Origin: Bugula neritina
Taxonomy: Eukaryota > Bryozoa > Gymnolaemata > Cheilostomatida > Bugulidae
Length of the DNA: 64,000 nt
Assembly (NCBI GenBank): GCA_964035545.1
Contig: OZ037767.1
Coordinates: forward strand, 24,757,128 to 24,821,127
Reading direction: 5' to 3'
The notes below the pieces were generated by a model that was not told the origin of the DNA, searched no databases, and was given only the letters and a program-made list of their open reading frames with translations. The position numbers were made by a program, and so were the translations under genes. Positions 26,001 through 37,500 of this stretch are shown here, in pieces. How positions within the stretch are numbered: position 1 is the first letter of the stretch; each line of letters starts with the position of its first letter.

Positions 26001-28179
26001 AAATGGCATTATTTGTAGCGCTATATATGTAGTAAATGCTGATATTTACGAAATGAGAAGAGATGGCTGTGGGGTCTGGATAAAAACAAATTCCAGAGCC
26101 ACTCAAGTAAATGGAAAACACTTCATGTCAAGCAGAAGAAACAGCTTTGTTTGCAAAGGCAATAAGGGGTTGAAGAAAACGGAAATAACTTTTAAGAAAA
26201 GAGATGGAAGCTTTTTAGATTTATTAATTATTCAATATAGGTTTGACAATGCATCTGAAAGTAAAGTTATTGTCAAACCCCATGGAAACTCTAAAAGACC
26301 AGTTCCTTTCTTTCCGAGTGACAAAGCATTGCTGCAAGAGCTAAAGGACAAATCAACAGGCCTACATAGCAACGAAAACCCAGTGACAATATACAACAAA
26401 TCTGCCATAACTAAAAAACTGCATACAGTAAGAACAATAGGGGCAGTGCCAAGAGATGTAAAACAAATAAGAAATTTTAGGAACAAAAAACAAGCAGATC
26501 CAGTGGAGTCACTTTACGCATTGTATTTTGCGCAAAAGTCACATGATCAGTTTATCCAACAAATTAGTTTTGATGATGGAAATTTAACAGTCATCCTATA
26601 TACAAAGGAACAATTGAAAATATTTGAAGAATGTGCCATAAACTTAAGGAGGCCACTATACCTGGACACTACATTTAATCTAACGAACATGTACACAGTG
26701 ATATTTACATTGAGAGATGAGCGATTTGCTGGATCCCCAATAACAATTGGACCAATGATGCTGACTCAGAAAATGGATAGTGGTAGCTACACTGTGTTCT
26801 TCCAACATCTCATCAGAAAGTTGCCAAAGCTACAACATAGACAATTAGTATTTGTAACTGATGGTGAAAAAGCAATACTAAAGGCTCTTCAAATATTTCC
26901 TAAAAGACATGCATTTCGGTGTTTTTCACATGTGTACGATAACATCCAACGAAAGCTAACTCAATTATGCATACCAGCTAGCATAAAAAAGGTTATTTTA
27001 TATGACATTAGTCAAAAATTGAGTGGAGAGACAGAGAGTAAAATGAAAGAAGAGAGAAAAAACACCACTGAAAACTGGCAGAATATTAGTCGAAACAACT
27101 GCTACCAAAGTGTTTGCAAATTTATACACTATTTCAACGAACAAATCTGGGATTCTCTTATCGTAAATTCTAATGAAAAGATCCAAGAATACAATTTCGC
27201 GCAATCAACTTTTGTTACAACAAATGCCTCTGAGTCATGTAATGCAATGATCAAAAGATACATTCAAGGAAAAAAATTAACAGTGTCCAACCTTTGCATC
27301 TGCCTAAAAGAAATGGTTGATGGAATGTTAGAGGAAATGAAAAAAGGAATATCTGGAATATCGAAAAAATTTATCTTATTAGATACTTGGAAAGGCATAA
27401 AATTAGATCCAATTAGAACAATTAATAATCAAAAGAATATAGAAATTTCGCACGAAAATGAAGTGATGAATTTGCTAATGAGTAAAGCTAGTAATGCAGA
27501 AGTTGTACAAGTTAGGAACAGTGAAGATCATGTTTCAAAACTTGACAATTCACCACAATATGAAACTATAAAATCAAGGCACAACTCTCAACGATGCTGC
27601 AGCTGTGAAACCTACAAAAATTTGATGACCTGTGCACATATAGTGGCTGTTGCACAGCATGCTGGAGATAGCAGTTATTCCTCTATTAACTTGACACCAA
27701 AACCAAAGCTAAAAAACATTCTCGACAAATATGGAGGAAGAAAAAGAAATGAAAAGCCAAGGAAGAGGCGTGGAGCACAGAAAGATAGCAATCAGTCCAA
27801 AAAGAGTATTTTCCGAAACAAATCTGAAAATGGATATAGTAGTGTAACCGTAAAAAATATTAACAAAATGCAAGGATCTAGTGAAAATTCAGCTCTCACA
27901 ACTGCGAACAAATTAAACTCTACTAATCTAGAATTCATAGTTATTAGAAGAAGTAGGCGCATAACAAACTGCTTTGGATGTAAACAAGATTTTAATTTAT
28001 TTGACAGTTTTGTTATTAAACACCAACACAACTTTTTTCATATTGACAAAATGTGCATTAGGAAATCAAAAATCTATAGATGTATTTTTTCTAATACAGT
28101 GGTAGCAGATGGATCGATAGATTTCAAAAAAGTTCATCAGTTATGCTACCAAAAAGGTATTACAGTAATTCCAAGGTAG
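20089..28179 (+). CDS. OTU-MULE transposase fusion protein (5' end unresolved)
   Basis: Exons with matching phase and GT-AG borders: 20089-20120, 20954-20987, 21635-21691, 22036-22079, 22177-22273, 22939-23067, 23260-23526, 23959-24045, 24266-24382, 24667-24755, 24961-25596, 25872-28179. They sum to 3897 nt, 1298 codons plus stop; no start Met was found, so further 5' exons are likely. Residues 1-317 are polar and unrecognised. An OTU domain spans about 318-500 (Asp333, Cys336, His492). The MULE transposase core has Asp795 (LYLDTTF), Asp860 (FVTDGEK) and Glu984 (ASESCNA). A SWIM finger (CSCETYKNLMTCAH) is at 1106-1119. The Lys/Arg-rich tail has a Cys/His cluster. It probably cuts and joins the element's own ends. 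The first two exons are the least certain. Confidence 0.85.
20533..20568 (+). other. Strong hairpin in MULE gene intron
   Basis: TGCGGGACGTGATG pairs with CATCACGGTCGCGCA around a 7-base GTTTTTT loop (20547-20553), with one mismatch and one bulge. It is GC-rich for this region. It falls between the exons at 20089 and 20954. Function unknown. Confidence 0.6.
24885..24942 (+). repeat. (GTAT)n microsatellite before OTU exon
   Basis: Tetranucleotide run of GTAT units with GCAT interruptions, ending about 18 bp before the splice acceptor at 24959-24960. It reads as an open frame in line with the OTU exon but is almost surely intronic, because TTTTTCAG|GAAAATAGG gives the correct phase. Confidence 0.9.
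24961..25596 (+). CDS. OTU-domain exon of the MULE gene
   Basis: Encodes KIGIDDIRAIKTNGDGNC, then LFRALSCALY and, 156 residues after the Cys, PDHFVV. This is the layout of the OTU family of cysteine proteases: the DGNC loop with catalytic Asp and Cys, and a late His before hydrophobic residues. All three expected residues are present, so deubiquitinase-like activity is possible; the substrate is unknown. The exon joins the previous exon as AG|G (Arg) and the next as AT|G (Met). The domain lies upstream of the transposase in the same frame, so the two should be made as one chain. Confidence 0.9.
25872..28179 (+). CDS. MULE transposase exon with SWIM zinc finger
   Basis: Single long exon, 769 codons after the split Met. 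It contains the MULE transposase core: Asp at 26665 (YLDTTF), Asp at 26860 (VTDGEK) followed by FRCFSHVYDNIQRKL, and Glu at 27232 (NASESCNAMIKRYI), the DDE triad of the superfamily. The SWIM finger C-x-C-x8-C-x-H is at 27598-27639. A basic stretch (GGRKRNEKPRKRRG) follows and may be a nuclear signal. The tail has CFGCKQDF then KHQHNFFHIDKMC, a possible second zinc-binding module. No frameshift or premature stop is seen, so the enzyme may be functional. No ATG begins this exon; it is internal. Confidence 0.93.
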
Positions 28180-28425
28180 TATATTTTAAAAATCATTTAA
28201 CTATAACTAAAAACATTGTTCAACAAGACCATTAAATCAACAAATGTCATTTACTAATATTTGCCTATACAAATGTTACTGTAGTTTTGTAATGCCCTGT
28301 TTAGCATTTTTTCCAATAGTATTGTCATAAGACCTTTGAGAAAAGTCTTTTTAAACAATTATATTACATTCATATTATATAGGTTTTGGTTGTAAATAAA
28401 TTATAATTGTAATCGAATAAACTAT
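28180..28425 (+). terminator. 3' untranslated region and poly(A) signals of MULE gene
   Basis: AATAAA hexamers occur at 28395-28400 and 28416-28421, about 220-240 bp after the transposase stop codon. They are plausible cleavage signals for the transposase mRNA. Confidence 0.5.
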
Positions 28426-29253
28426 TTAAATGCCACATTCAAAAATTGTTGTCCAAAGTCTTGCAACAGGTAATACTACTAAATTCATAATCATTGGTGT
28501 TTAATGTTGATTATTCAATATAATTTAGTCATTAACAATCATTCAAATTATCAAATTTCGCCTTAATTCCATGAAATAAAGATTATTGAAATTAGGTCTC
28601 AGTCATGCTTATTCTAGACTTTGTGCACTTTATTATCTAGAATTTAGATCAAGGATATTTGGCTTGCAAATTGAGTTTGTTTGACGTGAAACTACGATGA
28701 CTCATTTAGGAATTACAGTAGCCTAGTGGTTTGCTGAACGTAAATCAAGCTGAAGTCTAAATAAACTAAAATTTAATAAAATAAATTAGTTGAGTAAAAG
28801 CATTGCAGAAAAATTAAACAGTGCTTTTGAATATAATACATTTCACAACCATTGTAATAATCATATACCCCATGTGATATTACAATACTAGTTGGTAATC
28901 ACATTAATATATATTAGCAAAAACTAAATTATAGTAAAAGAAGTTCTTTAAAATACACCTTAATTTTCTTCAATGGAGTTACTAAATTTGTGTAACTATA
29001 ATTGTTTACCAGACATGTCTGCAATTACATTAAACATATAAAAACTGATTTTAAAAGAGCCTACATACCTTACCTACCTACCTACTCACCCACCCACCAA
29101 CCTACCTACCTATTGGGTCAGCAAAAAACCCAAGCCATCGAAGATTGCTTGGCATATCATACACTACAGTTAACCATCATTATCATAATCATCATTGTAA
29201 TTATGAGTTGTTCTGATAAACTAAATTTAATGGTGTTAAAGTGACAGTTAAAA
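28426..29253. other. MULE interior downstream of transposase, no gene seen
   Basis: AT-rich sequence without a supported exon. It includes a (CCTA)n-like tract at about 29065-29112 (CCTACCTACC and CACCCACCCACC). A weak A-box-like GTAGCCTAGTGGTTTGCTGA at 28719-28738 may be a decayed tRNA-like repeat but cannot be shown. Confidence 0.4.
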
Positions 29254-29455
29254 CAGCAGCTGTGATCTAGATCTTGCTTAGTGAACACGAAGTCAAGGGT
29301 TGGAACCCCAACAAAGGCCATTGGTGATGTTAGGAAGAGCATACAGTCATAATTTCTCCAGTGCCTCATCTAAACATGCTCTTATCTTGATCTAACAAAA
29401 ACCCTTTTTATCAGGGGTTTCTCACTGTGATAGTGACTATAAACTTGCGTGAGTT
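29254..29455 (+). mobile_element. tRNA-related SINE, copy 2, nested in MULE
   Basis: Shares AACACGA-GTC, GAAGAGCATxCAGTCATAAT, CCCTTTTTATCAGGGGTTT and GTGACTATAAACT with copies at 6981 and 44305. The tRNA-like head is more decayed (CAGCTGTGATCTAGATCTTG). The copy ends in GTGAGTTTATATATA and runs straight into a long microsatellite. It lies wholly within the MULE, so it either inserted after the MULE arose or travels with it. Confidence 0.75.
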
Positions 29456-29632
<177 letters not shown>

Positions 29633-29869
29633 TTCAGCAAAATAGTTTTTTAAACCACATTGAATATGAAAATAAATATAATTTTGTTCATTTCATGTTG
29701 CAACATATATTTGAAGAAGTATAAAATAGTAGGTAAAACAAAACAATCATGTTCATTTTAATATTCAATAAATTTAAAAAACTTGACAAAATTAAAAATA
29801 AATATTAGTTTACTGGTCAGTTATCTAATTTTATATTTATTAAATCATTAATATATTAGTATTATTTTT

Positions 29870-30500
29870 GATAATAGTACTAATACAAAATCTTAAAGGA
29901 TATAATGATATAGTTGAATATGCTACAATAATAAAACAATAAGTCTAATGCTAATAGTAATACTAATAGTAAGTGTAATACTAATAGTAAAACTCTAGAA
30001 TACTAATACTAATAGTAAAAACCACTATGATTATAATATTAATTTAAATCCTATACTAGGTCTTATAGTTAAAGTTATAATTATGAAATTAAAAGTACAA
30101 CAATTAGATTTAGTATGACTAGTACTAGTACTATAGTAGTTTTACTCTACTTTTTAGCATTACTCGTATAATATTGCTTATTCGTTGTATACCCATACTG
30201 ACTGTATAGGTAGAATTAATCCTAGTATAAATAGGTACTACAATTGACTGTTGACATAACAAATTGAGATAGCTGTTAGCAGACTTGAAGTTACACTTAG
30301 ACTGAGCAAGACATACTCCTAGTCCTACTCACTGTAGCCTACTGTCACATTCACCATTGAGTTAATTTTATAATTCCAACTGTGAATTGAAATGAAAATT
30401 TAAATTCATTTTGCAACTAGTAGCAATTAGTTATACTTATAGTAATACTTATAACTTATACTTATAGTACTACCACCACCACCGCCACTACGACCTAGTA
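29870..30500. repeat. Right subterminal degenerate array of MULE
   Basis: Dense, imperfect repeats of TACTAATAGTAA, AGTACTAGTACTATAGTAG and CTTATAGTAATACTTATA types. These mirror, in degenerate form, the sequence at 14210-14520 near the left end. No coding potential. Confidence 0.55.
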
Positions 30501-30518
30501 CTAGTTCTATTGATTGCG

Positions 30519-30789
30519 AAGGAAAGATAACTCTTGGTAGACTTTAGTTTTTCTAACTTTTTAAATTTTATTATGATAAGTTGGCGATTTTTGGTTTTAA
30601 ATTATTGTGAAATATTCAATATTTACTGAAGAATAATTTAACAATGATTTCAATGGTCACAATTGTCTAAAAATGTAAAAATAAAACGAAAATTTTTCGC
30701 GACACCCATTTTAGTCAAAACCCCCCCTTATGACTAAAATGGGTGTCACGGACCGCGACACCGGGTGGCCACCCATTTTAGTCACACCC
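30519..30789 (-). repeat. Right terminal inverted repeat of MULE
   Basis: Reverse complement of 13560-13832. It reads outward to end in CCCATTTTAGTCACACCC at 30789, followed directly by the 9-bp duplication. It contains the same opposed motif pair around a C run (30697-30750). Confidence 0.9.
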
Positions 30790-30798
30790 GTATGAGTA
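30790..30798. repeat. Right 9-bp target site duplication of MULE
   Basis: GTATGAGTA directly after the right terminal repeat; perfect match to 13551-13559. Confidence 0.93.
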
Positions 30799-31509
30799 TG
30801 AGCATTGAGTAGGATTATGAATAGACACTAACTCTAAGTGACTAACTCCTATGTTGATAACAATTGAATTAGAATGACTTTAATCATAATGATCATGGTG
30901 ATAATGGTAGCTATAAATATGTATAAAAGATCAAAAAGGTAAATGAAGTCAATTTAAATTAAGTTTAAGCAGCTTATTTTAAATTTCAATTTAATTTGAA
31001 TTTCTAAACATTCTCAATTTAAATTTGTGAAATTTATCTTAATCAAATTTAATCAAAGTGCTAAATCTAAAATTTAAATTTGCGCACATTTTAGTTTTGT
31101 AACACACTTGAAATGCAACTTAATTTTATTCAAATTACTACTGGTATGTTTAAAGTTGAATTATAAGCATTAGGATTGCATTTTGATTTATACTTATGTC
31201 ATCTTATTAATATTTTCATAAGCTATTGTTTGTAAATTATAGTAGTATCAAAATACATTTTTCAAGCATTATTTTAAAACCATACAATCTGTGATCATTT
31301 TATATTACAGTTTGACTTATTTTTAGTGCATAAAGTTAAGAGATTTTATTATTCAAGCAATAGTTTTTGCTAAAATTCAAATTGAAGCTTATGGTAGTAA
31401 GATATTTTAGTTTTATAACTAAGCACCATTTAAATACTCAACTTATTACTAGTAAAAACTTCACAAATATAATTTTTACATATACTTTCAGATATACATT
31501 CAGTTAAAC

Positions 31510-34500
31510 ATGGAAAGACATGTTCCTATTCATCCCTTGCCAGAAGAAATTCAGTCCATGCCTCGTGATGATACAGTCTGTCAGTTCTGTGGAGTTAGTT
31601 ATCTCATACACAGAGAAATAAAAGTTTTAGAAGATAAGTTGGCACAAGCAGAACAGGAGCTTACAAAACTCAGAGGTCACTTAAATGAAGTCATGTCATG
31701 TGTTATTGGGTAGTCGAGTCCTTTAGCTTCCATATACAGGTTTAGGAAGTTGTAAACTTTAAATTACAGTCTAGAGTATTTGCATTTTATATTTCTATAA
31801 TTTCATTTCTATTTCTCTGCTAAGTAGTAATATTACTTGCATGTTTTACAGCTGATATAAAACCTAGAAATGTATTTCCTTGTATACAATAACCTGTTTG
31901 TACACTGTGCATACACAGTGAAAAGTTCCGATCACTGCTGTAGTATTTTGAATAAAGAAATAAACTTTTGCTATGACTCATTTAGCAGCAGTTGTCTGCT
32001 CCACAATGACCTGTGCTTTTGTTGGCGATTTTGTATCTACTCTCTCTATCTGCTTCAAATTTTATTATAGGCTCTGAAGAAAGAGAACAAAAGTTGCAGT
32101 CTAGCCTAAAATTGTCGGAAGATGAAAATGCGTTAATACGGGGGCAATTAAAAGACCGTGAGTCATTGTGAGTATGAGTTCTTTGTCTAATATTTGCAAT
32201 GTAGACGTCTGTACAGCATATATTTTGTTAGAGTAGAAAGTGCATTGTTTTACTAACTATATATATGTGATACTGGGCAGTGACTCGCTGTGCAGTCATA
32301 CATGTTCCTATTATCACATTCTGTGATTGTATAGAATCTCGATGCTGCAAAGTGAACATGATATCAAAGCAACAGAAATTCAAAAGCTTACCAACTCACT
32401 CAGGGTTAACGAAGAAAGATCTGCGGCTTTATTGTATGTATCAATACCTGTATTTGTTACATTAGTCAACATTATCATGTATATAAATATGTTCTAGTAA
32501 CAAACTAATAACTAAAATGTTAATCGTATGTATCAGTTTTTACAGTATTACATGTGTGATATAATTTTTAAGAAAGTAGTTGGTTGTTATGGATTTTAGA
32601 TGACAAAAATTTATAACCTTTGAATGTGTTTAATTTGTACTTTAAAATGTTTGTACAATGTTTGAAAAAGCATTTGCATTTACAGTTCAATGTAAATAAA
32701 TGTTATAACATTATTTATATAGTGTTGCTTCTGTAATATGTGGAGTTTATTGCAATTACGTAGAAATTAATCTTTCTGATTTCTAGATATAACAACAGTC
32801 AGTTGAAGGAAATGATATCTGAATTGGTACGAGTTCTGAAAGAGCAGAAGCAAGAGATTGTTACTATAAAGTCACACTTGACCACCTATCAGCAAGAGTA
32901 CCAGGATTTGTCTGCAAGTTTGAGTAGAACTGTGAGCCAGGTTTGCGGTAAACACTTACAGAGTAAGTCAAATTCTTACACTGATTACTAAGTATACTGA
33001 TCATATAATGTAACCTGTAGTTATCAGAAAATTAAAATTTAATAATTTAAAAAATGTACACTATGCATGACTGCATTTGTAGTTTGATTTTCAAAATGTG
33101 GAAAATTTGGCAGGCATTGATAATTTAATAAGTAGTGAACACGTGTTAAATCTTTTTCTATTTCTTAAATTAATATTTCATTATAACTTATTTTATAATG
33201 GTTATTCTCATTCTGTACAATTATAATATTCTAATGGTATCTTAGTACTAATAGGTGTAAAAGTAATATATATTCTAATTACATTCTTGAGATGATTTCT
33301 GACTGTAATTAAATTGCTATCATATGTAATGTTCATTTTACTTTGTATGTTTTCTTTTGCATAAACAAGAATTTTAACAACTTGTAGATGAAACAGAAAA
33401 GGAAGTAAAACTTGCCGAACTAACTTCACAGCTGGACACTCATAAGTCTACTATTCAGGAGTTATCTCACCAGTTGAAACAAGCAACTATAGACCAATCA
33501 GATTACAATAATGTGGCTAGTCAACTTAGCCAAGCTTCCCTAGCTAAAGACATGTTTGAAAATCAACTTAAAGGTATTACATTATTTTCATACACCATTT
33601 TATAAACATATAATAAACATTAGTTGCAATATATATTTTTAAGTTGTTTCTATTCCACATCTTTTTTTATTATGTAACAATTTTACTGATATTGTCTAGA
33701 TAATATTATAGGCTATTGAACATCTTACAACGTTTGCCAACTCTGTTTTTAATAATTATTTATCTTTATTTATTAATTCATCTTTCCCCTTGTAGTCTTA
33801 TCATATTTAGTTTCACTAATGTTTTGACTACCACTGTCTTATTATTTTATACCAAAAAAATAGTGTAACAATTAAGCACATATAGTTAGCACTGCCTTCA
33901 CTGGGTGGAAAGCTTCTTTTTATATTCATATATAGTCACTTAATATTCGTATAGTCACGTCTTTCTCCTAGGTGCCAATAATGAAATAGCAGTACTCACA
34001 TCAGAAGCTGAAAAACTTAAACAACAATTAGAAAACTGCCGTAGTGACTTGCAGTAAGTGCTGTTTTAAATTGTTGAATAACTAATATTAATTTTAGATG
34101 GTTTAAAGTTGTTTTCTCCCTTACATGCACAGCCATTTTTGTCATGTTACTAAAAAAAATGATATGCACTGGGTTGTTTTTTTTAATATTTTTTTGAAAT
34201 AACACTTGTGTCTTTCAAACATTTCCAGTGTATACTAATTGTGTACAGAGATGAAAAAAGTGAAGTTTGAAAGTTTAAAAAAAGTTTAGTAATGTCGTCC
34301 TTTTTTAACGAGTTTGAGTTATGAAAAAAATTACGAATTGCTTGTGTTGCTATTATAATGGCATTGTTTGTAGGAAAAAAGTTGTAGAGTTTGAATCAGT
34401 CACTCAGCAGCATAGCCTTAGTGCCAAGACGTACGAGAGTAGAATAGAGGGCTTGAACAGAGAGTTGAGTTACTATCAGAATGAAGCTAAAAAGATTAAA

Positions 34501-37500
34501 TCTCAATACGATTGGCTGGTCAATGAAACAGAACTAGCTAAACAAAAGCAAGTTGAAAATGAAAAAGCTGCCGAGAGGTCACAGGGTAAGTGCTTTATAG
34601 AACTCAGTATCTGTTATTATACAACCTGTGTGTCAATATTATACTGTTCAACAGTCAATTAGATTTCCTGCTACTTATCTTCTAGTTTCAGTTATTGCTA
34701 CAAACTATAGTCATATTGGAATGCTTTTATACTATTTAGTTCAAAATGGGTAAGAAAATTCTGACTGCAAGAATTGACAATTTTTTTGTGTATATATTTA
34801 CACGTAAAAAGTAACTGTTGTTTTCTAAAGTACATGTGTTTGTATTCTCACCTGTTTCTGTCATGTACAGGTAGCAAAATGTCAGCATATTATATAGTAA
34901 TGTTGGAATATTGACTGACAATTATATATAAAGTTTATACAATACTTTTCTACCCAAATTATGTACAATAATGGTTTATAAGTTCTAGTTTAAAATAGTA
35001 TATTGTAAGATTAGAGCAGATTGAGTAACTCTGATATAATATAGAATTTTGTATATTTGTATATATGTGATTTTAGATGAAACTGAGAATATGCGAGAAA
35101 AGCTTAAAAGAGTCCTTGGGGATTTAGAAGCTTTAAAATTAGAGAGGTGTGTGTGTTTGTGTTTCAGAAATAAAGGAAGGTACTCTTGCAACTGTTCTTT
35201 TATAATGCCTAATGTAAACAAAAATTTAAAATTGTGCATTGAGTTTTCATCAGCCAGTTGTCTTTCTAGTCTCACCTAAATCATTGAAACGGAACTTTGA
35301 ATGAAGAATTTGATTTGCAAAATAAGTTGGCAGGTAAAGTTGTATGTGCTCTTATAATGTCGAGTTTCTGTGGACTCATAGGCATGAGTTGTCAGCTTGT
35401 TGTTTACGTTAAAAAGAACTTAATTACCTTGTTTGGTGTTATTTAAGCAAAAGTGTGGTCATATGGGTTTCCTATTTTAAGTTATCCAGTTAACATTACT
35501 TTATAGTGTTTTAATATTTCATGGTAAAATTTTAATTTAGGTGTAAAAATTTCTGTAAATTGTGATCAGTAATTGTCTTTGCTGTCAAAGTTACTCTATT
35601 TCATATTATTATGGAGTAATCACTTTTAATAGCGGAATTCAGTTAAATAGTCACTAGTAACTAGTGACAAGTACATTGTATGGTGACTCATTGTTACACC
35701 TGCTGCAACATGTCTACTTGTAGAGAACAAATGATAACAGCTCATCAAAATAGAATTGAAGATCTGAGACAGAGTTTTAAGAGAAAGATGGTGGAGGCCG
35801 ACAAATGGCCTGAGAAGGTTTGTTTATACCCTGACTATTGAATGCTGCGTAGTCTTGACAACTGCTCCCAGTGCGGTTGCAAATTCTCTGTTACTATAAA
35901 TAAAACTATGAGATATGTTTGAGTAAAAACTCTTTGACGAGATTTAATTTTTAGCATAATTTCTTAAACTACTATAATCACAGCCATTATTCAAAGATTA
36001 GATAATAATTAGTGCATTGAACTAGTATTTTAGTTTTATTCATATACTAGCTGTTAGAATTACTGTTAATACAGATAATTATCATACTTAAATTATTCTT
36101 TATGTAGTTTTATTCCTAGGAATCTGACGAAGTATTTTTGAGGGTTGCTTCTTGCAAAAGTTTACTCATAGTTGCAAGGCTTTGCTTATTGACTTGTTGA
36201 ACCATAATACATATATCTACGGCAGAAGAAGTATTTATCTATTGGTAAAATAGTTAAAATATAATGCTGTAGTAAAATCTGTTCTTTCTGGGTAGAGTTA
36301 GAGTTTCAAAACTTTTATTAATAATGTTTGTACCACCTCAATAGATGGAAACAGCTCTACAGAGAGAAAGAAGCAAACATCAAGCAGAACTAACAGCTCT
36401 AGAGAACGGAATGAAAGAGAATTTTGTTATGGAAATGCAAATAGAAAAACAAAAACACCAGCAGTTGCTAGAAAAACTTACAAAAGAATCTAAAGCTGAA
36501 ATGTTACAGGTTACTTTATTATGTTTGTTATATTTATGCAAATGCTGGTGTTATTTATACAGACAGATATGCGTATTATTAATACTCGGGTATGTGGTAC
36601 AGATGTGTTGCTGTATTGTAAAAGTGTTCCGGATTTTTTTACAAAATTGCAAGCTGAACAAATTGATTAGAGAGTTTTCCGGCACAAATATTTTCTTATG
36701 AAAGGAAAGTTTCATAGGCTGTACCTATTTAATGCACACATCTTTTCACCTAGTTTGAATAGTCAACTTTTTAGTGATGAGTAATTGAGAGCTTTTATTA
36801 ATTTCAAAATTTGTCAATAAATATGTTTGGTTTTTAAAACAAACAATTGCCATCAGTTGTTGACCTGATATTTACCACAGTTGAGAGGGGAGTTACGATC
36901 TCATGCTGGAAGTCATGCTGAAATTAATGCACTTAAACAACAACTTCAAACCAGTAAATCTGATGCTGAAGGGACGGAAGCTAGATTAAGATCCGAGATT
37001 GATAATCTCAAAAACATAATAAATGACTTGGAAACTCGGTTAGGTCTGTATTTATTGTAAATTTTCATACATTTTGAGTTCATTATTACCATTCCTTCTA
37101 GTGCATACATGAATATATAATCATTTTCTTTACAGCAACTTAAAATAATTTGAAGACAAAATACTAGCTCTATCAGTAAACCTAAGTTCTAGTCAAGCAA
37201 TAATTAAATAATTTCTAACCAAATTTTTCTGTAATGCAAGTCATAAAGCCTGATTAGCTAATTGGCAATGATTGGGCTTTCACTTTGAATTAAAACAACA
37301 ATTACAATAATATTACTTGGCTAGCGAAAAATTTTTGTACTCAAAATTTTAACATTTTTAAAGTTGTGCTTTCATGTCAAGTCTGGTAGAAGACGACTCT
37401 TTTTTGAAGTGGCACTATTCTATAATCTGTGAAAGTTTACTATTTCAATGACTGTTTAAGATCTTCTCTTTATACATTTAAAATTCAATTTATCTTCAAG

